NCBI RefSeq assembly: GCF_900230225.1
Contig: NZ_OCNH01000003.1
Coordinates: 248,001-312,000, forward strand
Source of the DNA: Spirosoma fluviale
GTDB taxonomy: Bacteria > Bacteroidota > Bacteroidia > Cytophagales > Spirosomataceae
Reading direction: 5' to 3'
Length of the DNA stretch: 64,000 bases
In this document: piece by piece, positions 26,993 to 36,363 of the stretch
How the letters are laid out: every line of letters begins with the position of its first letter
How positions within the stretch are numbered: the first letter of the stretch is position 1
Position numbers and translations under genes: made by a program
Notes under the pieces: generated by a model
What the model was told of the DNA's origin: nothing
The model's input: the letters and a program-made list of their open reading frames with translations, nothing else
Database searches by the model: none

Positions 26993-27595
26993 ATGAAAAC
27001 GCTTTTCATTAGTTTCTTTTTCGCATTTGCTCTTGTTTCATCGACCGTTGCGCAGTCTCAGTTCACCGTCGACGCCAAAGCCAGTCAGCTCAACTGGACG
27101 GGATACGCGGAGCTTGGCTCCTGGGCACCGTCGGGCACGATTCAGGTAAGTAAAGGGCAGTTTTCCGTTGCGGGCAGACAGATAACCACTGGCCGAATCA
27201 GTATTGACATGACTACCCTTCAACACGAAGACGCCAAACTCCAGGCGCATCTTCGGGATGAAGATTTCTTCGATATTGCCCGCTATCCAACCGCCACCTT
27301 TCTGCTGGCCAGCTTATCGGGTCAGGTGGCAACTGGCCAGTTAACGATTCGGGGCGTTACCCGGCCGGTTACGTTTCCGGTTGTCGTCAGCCCGGAGGGT
27401 GACGGATTGCGCATCAAAGGCAAAGCCGTTATTGACCGGACGCAGTTTGCCATTCGGTACAACTCGACCAGTTTCTTCTCGGGTCTGGGCGACTATGCGA
27501 TCAAAAACGAGTTTTCGCTGGCGTTCAACATCGTGGTGAAACCGGCAGGTAAGCCGGGCATTGCAGGAAGACCAGCCGAAAGCTCCCGCCGATAA
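26993..27595 (+). CDS. YceI family periplasmic protein
   Basis: 200 residues. Signal peptide (MKTLFISFFFAFALVSSTVA) followed by the YceI lipocalin-like barrel: FTVDAKASQLNWTGYA, LQAHLRDEDFFDIARYPTATF, LTIRGVTRPVTFPV, KGKAVIDRTQFAIRYNS. Members bind polyisoprenoid-like lipids in the periplasm; the role here is unknown. The barrel ends at about residue 180 (LAFNIVV). The last 20 residues (KPAGKPGIAGRPAESSRR and so on) are extra and lie on top of the converging AraC gene. Confidence 0.92.
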   Translation: MKTLFISFFFAFALVSSTVAQSQFTVDAKASQLNWTGYAELGSWAPSGTIQVSKGQFSVAGRQITTGRISIDMTTLQHEDAKLQAHLRDEDFFDIARYPTATFLLASLSGQVATGQLTIRGVTRPVTFPVVVSPEGDGLRIKGKAVIDRTQFAIRYNSTSFFSGLGDYAIKNEFSLAFNIVVKPAGKPGIAGRPAESSRR

Positions 27596-28425
27596 CCGGT
27601 GGGCGTTTGCCGGTAGTACCGTTTAAACAGTTTGTTCAGGTGGCATACGTCTGTAAACCCAAATTCATCGGCTATCTGCGAAACGGTCAGGGTACTCAGC
27701 CTGAGCCTTGTTTCAACCAGTTGAAGCTTATACCGAATGATATATTGCTGAATGGATTCGCCGGTTTGCTGTTTAAACAGCGCGCCCAGATGCCGCTGCG
27801 AATAATTAAAGACATCGGCCATCTTTTCCAGGCGCAGGTAGTCCGGTTCCGTAATGTACCGGTGTACATAGGTCCCAATCCGCTGCCGAAGTGACGAAGC
27901 GGTGCAGGATGATGTTCCTGCGCCTGGCTGGTAATGTGAGAGTTGGCGGTCTATGATGCTCAGGATCGTTTTCATGAGCGACTCCACAACGGGGTTGGCT
28001 AAGGGGGACTGATGTGCGTAATGTTCGACCAAGATAATCTGGAACAGGGCCTGTAAGTTTTGTTGTTCCATACCGTCTGTAACAAGGCTGCCCGCCAGGG
28101 GCTGGTATTTGGTCAGGCCGTATTCCCGAATCTGCGGCCAGGAATTCGCTCCCATTTGCGACAGGTTAGCCAGGTAAAGATCAGTGAAGGATAGAAAGCA
28201 GAAGCAGGTTTTTTTATTGATCACAAACGAGTGGCAGTCCAGAGGGCTCAGAAAGAATACATCACCCGCCTGGTAGGCGAATCGATTGCCGTTGATGAGG
28301 TGATACCCACTGCCACCTCGAATCAAAATTAGCTCGAAGTGATTGTGGGAATGAACAGGATAAGACCATTGACTTGTTTCAACTTGTTGAACCGCTAAAG
28401 GGTCGTGCTGGATATTACGTTTCAT
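27493..28425 (-). CDS. AraC family transcription regulator with cupin domain
   Basis: 310 residues. N-terminal cupin-type sensing domain (YPVHSHNHFELILIRGG, AYQAGDVFFLSPLDCHSF) and C-terminal AraC DNA-binding domain (LEKMADVFNYSQRHLGALFK, VSQIADEFGFTDVCHLNKLF, QTPTGYRRE). The domain normally ends at YRRE, but here 29 more residues follow, running through the 3' end of the convergent YceI gene (103 bp overlap). Divergent from the sigma54 activator gene at 28670. Confidence 0.9.
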   Translation of the reverse strand: MKRNIQHDPLAVQQVETSQWSYPVHSHNHFELILIRGGSGYHLINGNRFAYQAGDVFFLSPLDCHSFVINKKTCFCFLSFTDLYLANLSQMGANSWPQIREYGLTKYQPLAGSLVTDGMEQQNLQALFQIILVEHYAHQSPLANPVVESLMKTILSIIDRQLSHYQPGAGTSSCTASSLRQRIGTYVHRYITEPDYLRLEKMADVFNYSQRHLGALFKQQTGESIQQYIIRYKLQLVETRLRLSTLTVSQIADEFGFTDVCHLNKLFKRYYRQTPTGYRRELSAGLPAMPGLPAGFTTMLNASENSFLIA

Positions 28426-28594
28426 AAGAAGAAGTGTTTAGTGACCATCCACTTAGCCAGTGCAAACGATTCTGCCAATCAAGTGCCAAGTCTTTAAAAT
28501 GAGTCCGGAATAGAGGGGTTTATGTATAAGTTGTTGCTATTCAGTATAGTTTACATATACTATAGTAGCTCGATAACCCTCTATTATTTTGGGC

Positions 28595-28610
28595 CTCCAA
28601 TATATTGGAG
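28595..28610. promoter_or_regulatory. Perfect 16-bp palindrome, candidate operator
   Basis: CTCCAATATATTGGAG is a perfect palindrome; a further TTGGAG half-site occurs about 11 bases on at 28618-28623. It lies directly upstream of the likely promoter of the 28670 gene and within the divergent region shared with the AraC gene. A dimeric regulator site is inferred. Confidence 0.5.
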
Positions 28611-28617
28611 ATGTAAA

Positions 28618-28645
28618 TTGGAGGTCGTATAACCTCGTACCTTTG
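28618..28645 (+). promoter_or_regulatory. Bacteroidota-type promoter for the 28670 gene
   Basis: TACCTTTG (28638-28645) matches the -7 consensus. TTG at 28618-28620 gives a 17-base spacer, slightly short of the usual 19. ATG follows 25 bases later. Confidence 0.5.
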
Positions 28646-28669
28646 CCATTCACTAACTCAACGAATCGA

Positions 28670-31210
28670 ATGGTACTACCCAGCGAGTTTATTCCGTTAC
28701 CTAAATTACTCATTGTTGAGGATGAGTTTTTGATTGCGAATGACCTTAGCCGGATATTGCAAAAGGCAGGTTATCAGGTTGTTGGTACGGCAGCATCCGT
28801 AACAGAAGCCAAAGCGATGGTCACCAGCCATACGCCGGATATTGTCCTGATGGATATTTTCCTGAATGACGACCAAACCGGTATCGATCTGGCCAGTTGG
28901 CTCAATGAGCAGGCTGTTCCTGTTCCGTTTGTCTTCCTCTCCGCCAACCTGACCGATCGTATTCTGGAAGCGGCCAAAGTAACCCAGCCGTTTGGCTTTC
29001 TGAACAAGCCTTTCCGGGAGAAAGATGTACTGACAACGCTGGAAATTGCCCGCTACCGCCATGCCCACAGCGAAGAGGCCAGATTAAGAAAACAACAGGA
29101 AGTACAAATTGCCGTCAACAATGCCATTGTCACCATTCAGGACCGCGACCAGCTTTGTCAGGCAATCGCCCATCAAATCAATACATTCGTTCCATTTTCA
29201 TTCTTTAATCTGCGAATCGGCTTGCCCGACGAAGTGTCTTTTTACTGGCTGATGCTGGCAAAGACCGACACGGGTACGTTTGAGCGGGTAAATCTGACCG
29301 CGCTGCTTCGGGGCGAAGTGGAAGACGGACTGATTCAAAAACTGGATCGCGAAGCACCAGACAGGCTGGGGGAGGAGCAGGGCGTTTTCACGGGCGACGC
29401 CTTCGATCAACTCTGCGACCGGTACATAACCGCCCGTTCGTGCCGGGATAACTTTGGCGTTCGTTCGCTGGTGCTTTTTCCGATTCAGTTGAAGCGGAAA
29501 GCCTTTACGACCATTATTCTCTCCAGCACCCGTACCGATGGGTTTACGCAGAAAGACTACCAGGCCGTTAGTCTGATTGCGCCCCAGATTGCTCTGGCAC
29601 TGGATAACCTGCTGGCTTACGAAGAAATCGAAGCACGCAGACAGACCAAAACAACGGAACTGGCCCTCGTCAATGTATTTCAGAATGGCAAAGACAGCCG
29701 TGAGATCATACCACAGGTAGCCGCTATCCTCAACGAGTTGATGCCGTTCGATCTACTGGCTGTTTACCGAATTGGCCGGATACTGGAATCGGCAACCATC
29801 GACAGGGCCGTTCAGAAACAGCATGGCGTTTTTGTGCCGTTGACGGGAAAGGAGAGTGTTCCCCACGCTATTGTCGACCAGCCGGACTGGAAACAGTCAT
29901 TGGCCGATCTGGAAACCTGGCTGGTAGAACCCAGCATCAACGTAGGCACCCGATTTGCCGACATGCGCCAGCGAAGCGTAGTCACCCGGTTTTATGCCGA
30001 CGCCCTGGGCTTGAAATCGTCGATGTATGTGCCCATTCTTAGTCAGGGAAAGCCGATAGCCGCGTTGATTCTGGCCAGTAAAGCGGCTTATGCGTTCACC
30101 CATAAAGATCTTTGTACATTGCAGGATATTAGCGTTGAACTGGCGCTGGCGCTGGAAAATATATCTGCCTACGAACGAATCAAGGTGCTGAGTGAACACC
30201 TGGAACAGGAAAAAACCTACCTGGCCGAAGAGATTAAGACCAGCCATAACTTTGAAGAAATCATTGGCACGAGCCCGTCCATGCAAACTGTGTTCAATGC
30301 CATCGGGCAGGTAGCGCCTACGGATTATACCGTCCTGATCATGGGCGAAACGGGAACGGGTAAGGAACTCATTGCCCGGGCTGTTCATAGTTTGTCAGCC
30401 CGTCGTGACCGGCCCGTCGTTAAAATAAATTGTGCCGCTTTACCCGCCCAACTCATCGAGTCGGAACTGTTCGGCCACGAGCGCGGAAGTTTTACGGGCG
30501 CAACCGAAAAGCGGATCGGTAAGTTTGAACTGGCCAACGGAGGCACGCTCTTTCTGGATGAGATCGGCGAATTACCCCTCGAATTACAAGCCAAACTGCT
30601 GCGGGCTATTCAGGAAAAGGAAATTGAACGGGTAGGCGGGAAAGGCGTTATCCTGATCAATACCCGCATCATTGCAGCCACCAACAGAAACCTTCAGCAG
30701 GAAGTAGCCGCCGGTCGGTTCCGCTCCGATCTATATTACCGGCTCAATGTGTTTCCAATTGTAGTGCCGCCCCTGCGTGAGCGTCAGGAAGATATTTTCC
30801 CTCTGACAATGCATTTCCTGCAAAAGATCAGCAAAAAGCTGGGCAAGCCCATCACAAACATCGCCAACGCATCGCTGCAACAACTCCTCCACTATACCTG
30901 GCCGGGTAACATTCGGGAGTTGGAGCACGTGCTGGAGCGGTCGGCTATTCTCTCCCAAACCGCTACCCTGACGCTGGCCGAACCGCTGCGGACAGCCAGT
31001 GGTTTACCGTCGTTTGTAATACCGTCGTCTGAGGATGTAAAATCGATTGACGATGCCATGCGATCAGCCATTCTGGCGGCACTGGCGAAATCGGGCAACC
31101 GGATTCGGGGTGTTGGTGGAGCGGCTGAACTGCTCAACATTAAGCCGACCACGCTGGAAGCCCGGATGAAAAAGCTGAACATTAGCGCCTACCAGCAGTC
31201 AGGTAACTGA
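28670..31210 (+). CDS. Sigma54-dependent response regulator with receiver and GAF domains
   Basis: 846 residues from the ATG at 28670, 25 bases past a TACCTTTG box. Order: receiver domain (about 8-125, phospho-acceptor Asp62 in VLMDIF, Lys in LNKPF); two GAF-like domains (about 150-310 and 330-500); AAA+ sigma54-interaction domain with Walker A GETGTGKE (559-566), the sigma54-contact loop GSFTGA (606-611, a Ser variant of GAFTGA) and Walker [14 protein letters not shown]; and a Fis-like helix-turn-helix at the end ([20 protein letters not shown]). It should drive RpoN promoters after phosphorylation. The next gene, a histidine kinase on the opposite strand and tail to tail, is its most likely partner. 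Confidence 0.93.
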   Translation: MVLPSEFIPLPKLLIVEDEFLIANDLSRILQKAGYQVVGTAASVTEAKAMVTSHTPDIVLMDIFLNDDQTGIDLASWLNEQAVPVPFVFLSANLTDRILEAAKVTQPFGFLNKPFREKDVLTTLEIARYRHAHSEEARLRKQQEVQIAVNNAIVTIQDRDQLCQAIAHQINTFVPFSFFNLRIGLPDEVSFYWLMLAKTDTGTFERVNLTALLRGEVEDGLIQKLDREAPDRLGEEQGVFTGDAFDQLCDRYITARSCRDNFGVRSLVLFPIQLKRKAFTTIILSSTRTDGFTQKDYQAVSLIAPQIALALDNLLAYEEIEARRQTKTTELALVNVFQNGKDSREIIPQVAAILNELMPFDLLAVYRIGRILESATIDRAVQKQHGVFVPLTGKESVPHAIVDQPDWKQSLADLETWLVEPSINVGTRFADMRQRSVVTRFYADALGLKSSMYVPILSQGKPIAALILASKAAYAFTHKDLCTLQDISVELALALENISAYERIKVLSEHLEQEKTYLAEEIKTSHNFEEIIGTSPSMQTVFNAIGQVAPTDYTVLIMGETGTGKELIARAVHSLSARRDRPVVKINCAALPAQLIESELFGHERGSFTGATEKRIGKFELANGGTLFLDEIGELPLELQAKLLRAIQEKEIERVGGKGVILINTRIIAATNRNLQQEVAAGRFRSDLYYRLNVFPIVVPPLRERQEDIFPLTMHFLQKISKKLGKPITNIANASLQQLLHYTWPGNIRELEHVLERSAILSQTATLTLAEPLRTASGLPSFVIPSSEDVKSIDDAMRSAILAALAKSGNRIRGVGGAAELLNIKPTTLEARMKKLNISAYQQSGN

Positions 31211-31223
31211 TCAGAGCAACCAG

Positions 31224-33569
31224 CTACTGGGATGACCAGGCCGTTCGGGCTGTTTTTTTGACGATGCTAAACTGTAGGCTGATCTGAACACCGTCGTCTC
31301 CATTAATACGCAGCTGCCCGCCAATCTGTCGGCTAAGGCCTTTGATCATGGTCAGGCCCAGGGTGTTGCTTTTGTCCACATCGTAGCCAGCGGGCAGGCC
31401 AACTCCGTCGTCATTGATTGTCAGCAGATAAGACAGCTGATCTACCGGGCTAAGGCTGATGGTTAGCGTTCCGGGGCTGTGCGGAGGATACGCACCGGAC
31501 GGGAAGGCATACTTCAGGGAGTTGGTAACAGCCTCATTGATGATCAACCCCAGGGGAGTCGCCAGTGTTACATCCAGCAGAACCACCGAAACGGCTACGT
31601 TTCCCCGGATGGAATCCTGCCGGTCGAAGGAGTCAACCAGGTAGTCTACAATGTCACGGATATAGTTGGCCATATCGACTTGAGCCATGTTGTTGGACTG
31701 GTATAGTTTCTGATGAATCAGGGCCATGACATGTACCCGATTCTGACTCTCCCGAATGGCCGCCAGCGCCGTTGAATCGTGCAGAAAGTCGGACTGTGCA
31801 TTCAGCAGGCTGCTGATAACCTGTAAATTGTTTTTGACCCGGTGGTGGATTTCCTTGAGCATCCATTCCTTCTCAGCCAGCAGTTCTTCCTTTTCGCCCA
31901 GCACCTGCTCCAACGACTGGTTTTTCTGGTTGATCTCAACCTGTTTGGCTTCAAGAAGCTGGTTGCTCTTTTGCTTGAGCCGATATCGGTTATAGCTTAC
32001 GCCCAATAAACCTGCCAGCAAAATAGCCCCGGCAATAATGCCATTTCGGGTTGTCTGGGCGTGTTTAATCTCACTTTGCTGTAACCGGCTCTGTTTGGTG
32101 AGCAGGGCAATGTTCTGTTCCTTTTTCTGGGTATCGTACTGAATCTGCAGACTGGCGATCTGCCTGCTTTTGGTTTCGTTGAACAGGGAGTCGTTGAGGG
32201 ATTTGTAGCGTCGGAAATGGTTGATCGCCGAGAGGTAGTTGCCCTGCGCCGAATCAACTTTAAAGAGCATAAAATGAATATCTCTGACCGTCGACAGAGC
32301 ATTTTTCTGCGGGAGAAAACTCAACGCTTTCTGTAAATGATAATTCGCCTTGTTGAATTGTTTCCGGTTGAAGTAAAAGCCCCCAATATCCTGATGAGCC
32401 TGTTGTGAGGCCTCGAAAATCTTGTTCTTTGCGTACCAGTTCAACGTTTCTTCGTAATACCGTTCGGCCAGCGGGTAGTTTTTCAACGCATCGTAGCAAT
32501 ACGCTAAATTCTGGGCAACACAGGCTTTCTGAATGATGGTGTTGGTGGGGATTTCCCTGACGAGCTGTTGAATGAGCCGAAGGGCATCCTGCGGTTTTTT
32601 CTGGTCGATGAGGTCTTTCGCCAGCACACCCGCTGCATAATACATGGCAAAGTTAGGGAGCCGTTCGTGCCGCCAGGCTGCCAGCGATTTTTTGTACCAC
32701 TCAATCCCTTTCTGGTGGTTGCCGATCTCGACATAAATCCTGGCCAGATCGCCGTAGAAAGCCGCTGCCGACACGGTATCCGCCGTTTTGTTCATGCTCT
32801 CCAGACACAGCATGCCATACAGCAGGCCCTTGTTGAAGTCGCCTTTCATCCGGCCAATGGTAGACAGTAACGTATAGGTATAGTGGAGCCTGGGATAGCG
32901 GATGGCTTTGTAGCGGTTCAGTACGTTGAGCAGCTCCGTTTCGGCAATGGCCAGGTCGCCATGATACAAATGCGTGACAGCGATTTCTTTCAGGGCGGTA
33001 ATCTCCTGCTCCGGCTTATGTAAGGCCTTGTAAATGGCAGCCGCCTGACGGAAATTGGCATAGACGTTGGTATAATCGGGGTCGACGTTTCGGAGCCAGA
33101 TACCCAGTCTGAACCGGGCAATAGCTTCGCCTTCTTTGTCGCCCGTACGCTGGCAGTCGGTGATCAGTGCCGAAAACTGGGAACGTCCGGATTCCGGATT
33201 ACCCCCTTCCATGTTGGCAATCACGAACATGCTTTCTATGTTGTGCTGCCAGGTTCGTAAATGGAGCGAATCGCTCAGCTTCTTCGCTTTGTAGAGGTAG
33301 GTCCGGCCACTGTCCAGGTCGACTTTAGATTCTCCCGGTTTGTAAATATGGAATTTGCCCAGTTCGAGTAAAGCAGACAATCTGTTCGTATCCGGCTGGC
33401 TTTTCTGCAACTGAACAAGCAGGCGGTTAACGAGTTGCCGGTTTATGTTTTGCCCGGAAGCCGACAGGCTGTGCAACGCCAGAATGCAACCCACCACAAA
33501 TAATTTATGGTTGCAAGAGGCCAATAGCCCGGTTGACCGCTGGTGAGCGTTACCCTTAACTGGCTGCAT
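31224..33569 (-). CDS. TPR-containing sensor histidine kinase (HisKA_2/HWE type)
   Basis: 781 residues. Signal or anchor sequence near residue 30, then periplasmic TPR-like helical repeats (about 70-470; for example AFYGDLARIYVEIGNHQKGI). One membrane helix near 510-530 (NGIIAGAILLAGLLGVSY), a coiled coil (KSNQLLEAKQVEINQKNQSL), the phospho-acceptor His576 in EIHHRVKNNLQVISSLL, and an HATPase domain with NEAVTNSLKYAF and DDGVGLPAGYD. Kinases of this class usually act on separate receivers. The convergent receiver-GAF-sigma54 regulator 13 bases away is the natural partner. Confidence 0.92.
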   Translation of the reverse strand: MQPVKGNAHQRSTGLLASCNHKLFVVGCILALHSLSASGQNINRQLVNRLLVQLQKSQPDTNRLSALLELGKFHIYKPGESKVDLDSGRTYLYKAKKLSDSLHLRTWQHNIESMFVIANMEGGNPESGRSQFSALITDCQRTGDKEGEAIARFRLGIWLRNVDPDYTNVYANFRQAAAIYKALHKPEQEITALKEIAVTHLYHGDLAIAETELLNVLNRYKAIRYPRLHYTYTLLSTIGRMKGDFNKGLLYGMLCLESMNKTADTVSAAAFYGDLARIYVEIGNHQKGIEWYKKSLAAWRHERLPNFAMYYAAGVLAKDLIDQKKPQDALRLIQQLVREIPTNTIIQKACVAQNLAYCYDALKNYPLAERYYEETLNWYAKNKIFEASQQAHQDIGGFYFNRKQFNKANYHLQKALSFLPQKNALSTVRDIHFMLFKVDSAQGNYLSAINHFRRYKSLNDSLFNETKSRQIASLQIQYDTQKKEQNIALLTKQSRLQQSEIKHAQTTRNGIIAGAILLAGLLGVSYNRYRLKQKSNQLLEAKQVEINQKNQSLEQVLGEKEELLAEKEWMLKEIHHRVKNNLQVISSLLNAQSDFLHDSTALAAIRESQNRVHVMALIHQKLYQSNNMAQVDMANYIRDIVDYLVDSFDRQDSIRGNVAVSVVLLDVTLATPLGLIINEAVTNSLKYAFPSGAYPPHSPGTLTISLSPVDQLSYLLTINDDGVGLPAGYDVDKSNTLGLTMIKGLSRQIGGQLRINGDDGVQISLQFSIVKKTARTAWSSQ

Positions 33570-33589
33570 ACTACGTTCGTTTAAACCGT

Positions 33590-33668
33590 AAGCCTTTCGC
33601 TTAGACCCGTGCCACGGTTACCTCGTGCGTTACAGGGTAACCGTGGCACGGGTCTAAGCGAAAGGCTT
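33590..33668. repeat. Perfect 33-bp inverted repeat (long hairpin)
   Basis: Left arm 33590-33622 (starts AAGCCTTTCGCTTAGACCC) and right arm 33636-33668 are exact reverse complements, with a 13-base loop. It lies 20 bases upstream of the kinase start codon and downstream of dps. Both genes read leftward, so it is the dps 3' region and the kinase 5' region at once. Too long for an ordinary terminator and without a T-run; may be a small mobile element or an RNA-level barrier. Confidence 0.85.
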
Positions 33669-33781
33669 ATGTATGGAAACAACCGCAAAAATAGTGATTG
33701 GTTGATGGTTATTAGTTAGCAGTTATTGGTTATTGAGTTAATGATTATTAATGAGTAGATCATTCTGAGGTTGGGCTATTT

Positions 33782-33823
33782 CCCTTACCCCTTACCCCTT
33801 ACCCCTTACCCCTTACCCCTTAA
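33782..33823. repeat. Six-copy 7-bp tandem repeat
   Basis: CCCTTAC repeated five times plus a final CCCTTAA, ending at the dps stop codon (33824-33826). Preceded at 33693-33760 by an AT-rich degenerate stretch of TTGGTTATTAG-like words. A slippage-prone microsatellite. Confidence 0.8.
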
Positions 33824-34297
33824 CTACTTAAGGTGTGCCCGCAGCATCCAGGCTGTTTTTTCGTGTTTTTCCATTAGTCCCGTCACAAAATCGCTTGTAC
33901 CGGCATCCTTATGCGCATCGGCGAACTCATCAATCGTGCCCCGAATAAATTCGATTATGCTTTCATGATCGGCCAACAGCTTTTTGATCAGGCTCCGGCT
34001 GTCGTTGCCGTCTTCATCCTGCTCGGTAAGGTGGGTGAGTTGCAGGAAGTTTTTCAGCGTGGCCGGGGCGTAGTGACCCAACTGCCGGATGCGCTCGGCC
34101 ACCGCATCTACAAACTCGGCCGATTCATTGTACAGGTCCTCGAAGTAGACGTGTACGGAGTGAAAGTCGATACCTTCCAGGTTCCAGTGAGCGTTGAGGG
34201 TTTTTGTGTACAGGACGAATTCATCAGCCAGTAGTTTGGCCAGCTCATGAGCAACTACTTCCCGGTTTTCGGGTGAGATACCAATGCTTGTTTTCAT
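33824..34297 (-). CDS. dps: Dps-family DNA-binding ferritin-like protein
   Basis: 157 residues, the usual length. Forms a 12-subunit shell that oxidises and stores iron with peroxide and coats DNA in stress. Ferroxidase residues lie in TKTLNAHWNLEG and HVYFEDLYNESAEFVDAVAER. N-terminus MKTSIGISPENREVVAHELAKLLADEF matches the Bacteroidota subgroup. Single gene with a repeat-rich 3' region. Confidence 0.95.
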   Translation of the reverse strand: MKTSIGISPENREVVAHELAKLLADEFVLYTKTLNAHWNLEGIDFHSVHVYFEDLYNESAEFVDAVAERIRQLGHYAPATLKNFLQLTHLTEQDEDGNDSRSLIKKLLADHESIIEFIRGTIDEFADAHKDAGTSDFVTGLMEKHEKTAWMLRAHLK

Positions 34298-34357
34298 AAA
34301 TGCAGCTTGAAATAAGTTGTACCTGAATGGACAGTGTTTAGTCGTCTGTTGGGAGAT

Positions 34358-35287
34358 TCAGCTCAGCACGGGTAGCGACGTCTCTATTTTGGCCCGTTTG
34401 TCTTCGTGCTGTCGGGGAAGCTTAAGGTGGGTGCCCAATTCTGCCAGCGGTTCATCGACCGTAAAGCCAGGGTTGTCGGTGGCAATCTCAAATAGAACGC
34501 CCCCCGGTTCGCGGAAGTAGAGCGAGAAGAAATAATCGCGGTCTATTTTCGGGGTTATTTGTAAGCCTTTGCTCAGAATCTTGTCCCGAAATTCCATCTG
34601 AATAGCATCATTAGCGACCCGGAACGCTACGTGGTGATTGGTCCCGGCGGCATTCCGGCCGAGGGTTCCGGTGGGTTCTTCCAGCAAATCGACGATGGAT
34701 GCCGTGGGTGTTGAATCGGTTATGAATCGGTAGCGGTTGCCCTCCTGTCCTTGTTGCACATAGCCAAAAATATCGGTCAGCACCCTGGCGGTGGCATCAA
34801 TGGATTGCAGGGTCAGTGTAACGCTGTGAAACCCCCTGGTGGCGATGTTCTCTTTCAGGTCTGCGGTTTCCCAGACCGGCCGGTCGTCGGGGTGCTGAAT
34901 GAGGGCAATAGCCAGCCCGTCGGGGTCGGTGAAGGGGAGATATACTTCGCCAAACCGTTCCGCCTGTTGGCCCATGGACACGCCCATTTCCCGGAATCGG
35001 CCCGCCCAGTTATCGAGGCTTCCGGTGGGAACCGAGTAGCCGATTTCGGTGGCCATGCCCACGCCGGTTCTGCCTCGCCCGATGCCTTCCCAGGGAAAAA
35101 AGGTAAGGATAGTACCGGGCGTCCCTGTTTCGTTGCCGTAGTAAAAGTGATAGGTACTGGGGTCGTCGAAGTTGACGGTCTTTTTCACCATCCGAAGGCC
35201 CAGCACATGGGTATAAAAATCGTAGTTGCGCTGGGCGTTGTTGGCAATGGCGGTAATGTGATGAAGCCCTAAAATGCGGTTTTCCAT
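34358..35287 (-). CDS. Ring-cleaving dioxygenase (glyoxalase/VOC fold)
   Basis: 309 residues from the start complement at 35285-35287 (MENRILGLHHITAI); a longer frame to 35422 runs over the upstream gene and is rejected. Two VOC modules: metal-binding His in GLHHITAIANNAQRNYDFY, the second His in GFHSVTLTLQSID, and the Glu in YFREPGGVLFEIATD. Related to PcpA/LinE/MhqO enzymes that open hydroquinone rings with iron and oxygen. It starts 17 bases after the MRJP-like gene and is probably co-transcribed with it. Confidence 0.9.
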   Translation of the reverse strand: MENRILGLHHITAIANNAQRNYDFYTHVLGLRMVKKTVNFDDPSTYHFYYGNETGTPGTILTFFPWEGIGRGRTGVGMATEIGYSVPTGSLDNWAGRFREMGVSMGQQAERFGEVYLPFTDPDGLAIALIQHPDDRPVWETADLKENIATRGFHSVTLTLQSIDATARVLTDIFGYVQQGQEGNRYRFITDSTPTASIVDLLEEPTGTLGRNAAGTNHHVAFRVANDAIQMEFRDKILSKGLQITPKIDRDYFFSLYFREPGGVLFEIATDNPGFTVDEPLAELGTHLKLPRQHEDKRAKIETSLPVLS

Positions 35288-35304
35288 AGCTGTTTGGTAA
35301 TTGG

Positions 35305-36363
35305 TTAGTTGCGAACGGGTGTTGCCCCGATCTGAAGTTTGTAGAGGTGTACTGGGTAAACAACGGCCGATCTTCCCGGCTGAAACAAGGTCGTTCGGTT
35401 GAGTTGTCCCGCCGGGAGCCACAGAAATCCGGCCTCATCAATCCACATCGCGCCTACCCAGATAAGTCGGGGATCGGCAATGAGTATCGAGGTTTTTCCG
35501 TCGGGCGTAATTTTTAAAATTCGTGACTGATTGATATCCGACAGATAGATGTTGCCGTCTGCATCAATCGTAGTTCCACCCGTGCCCGGCGTATCGACGA
35601 AGAGCTTCACCTGTTTAGCTATGTTGGCGGGGAGCAGGGTCACATCGTTCACGAAAAAGGTGTCAATTCGGCTCATCAATCCCGATGCCGGTTGAAAATA
35701 CAGGTATCGGCCATCGGGCGACACTTCCAGTTGGTCGGCATGAATGCGTACTTCTTCGCCGTTCGGGTAGCGCAAAATCTGCCCTTCGGCCAGTATGGGC
35801 CGCATGTCCGTTACGGAATCGTCGTCTTCCAGAATCCGGCGACCCCGACCCGATTGCCGGTCGAGCACAATCAGCGCGGGGGCTCCGGCATCGGTCAGGT
35901 AGATATGCGACGGGGTAATCCGGACATCATCGACCAGACTGTTTGCCTTAACTACGCCATCGAGCGGAATGACCCGTATTACCCGATTCGTTTCTACCTC
36001 GATAACAACCACTTTGGCCCCCTCCACTATTGACTCGGGCCCCATCTGTAAATGTCCCGTATCCACAATCCATAGATTATGGTCGGGGCCGATGCGCAGG
36101 GAGCGAACCCGAATAAACGTTGGCCGGGTCGTCTGGTTAGCAGACAGCTTATTCCACTCCTCGTCAGGATAGGGAATAAGCGTACCATCGGCCCGGATTT
36201 CGCCGATTCGCAGGCCTGCTTCATCTGCCTGGCGTGGAAAACAAACGAAAACGCGTCCAGTATCGGTTGTCGTGACGCCATTCCAGACCAGATTCGATTG
36301 ATAGGCCGATATCAACTGGAAATCTGAAATCCGTTTACCAGACTGACCGTTGCCGTTTACCAT
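35305..36363 (-). CDS. Major royal jelly protein/Yellow-family protein
   Basis: 352 residues, no signal peptide at this start. Six-bladed propeller features of the MRJP/Yellow group: WNGVTTTDTGRVFVCFPR opening, NLWIVDTGHL, SLVDDVRITPSHIYLTDAG, GLMSRIDTFFVND and DADGNIYLSDINQSRILKI. Bacterial members act on unknown small molecules; a lactonase-like role has been suggested for related propellers. Forms a two-gene unit with the ring-cleaving dioxygenase, which hints at aromatic compound turnover. Confidence 0.85.
   Translation of the reverse strand: MVNGNGQSGKRISDFQLISAYQSNLVWNGVTTTDTGRVFVCFPRQADEAGLRIGEIRADGTLIPYPDEEWNKLSANQTTRPTFIRVRSLRIGPDHNLWIVDTGHLQMGPESIVEGAKVVVIEVETNRVIRVIPLDGVVKANSLVDDVRITPSHIYLTDAGAPALIVLDRQSGRGRRILEDDDSVTDMRPILAEGQILRYPNGEEVRIHADQLEVSPDGRYLYFQPASGLMSRIDTFFVNDVTLLPANIAKQVKLFVDTPGTGGTTIDADGNIYLSDINQSRILKITPDGKTSILIADPRLIWVGAMWIDEAGFLWLPAGQLNRTTLFQPGRSAVVYPVHLYKLQIGATPVRN

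Noticed and set aside
33782..33823. CRISPR or telomere-like array
   Set aside because: A 7-bp tandem repeat without spacers and inside a chromosome-like gene context; no cas genes.
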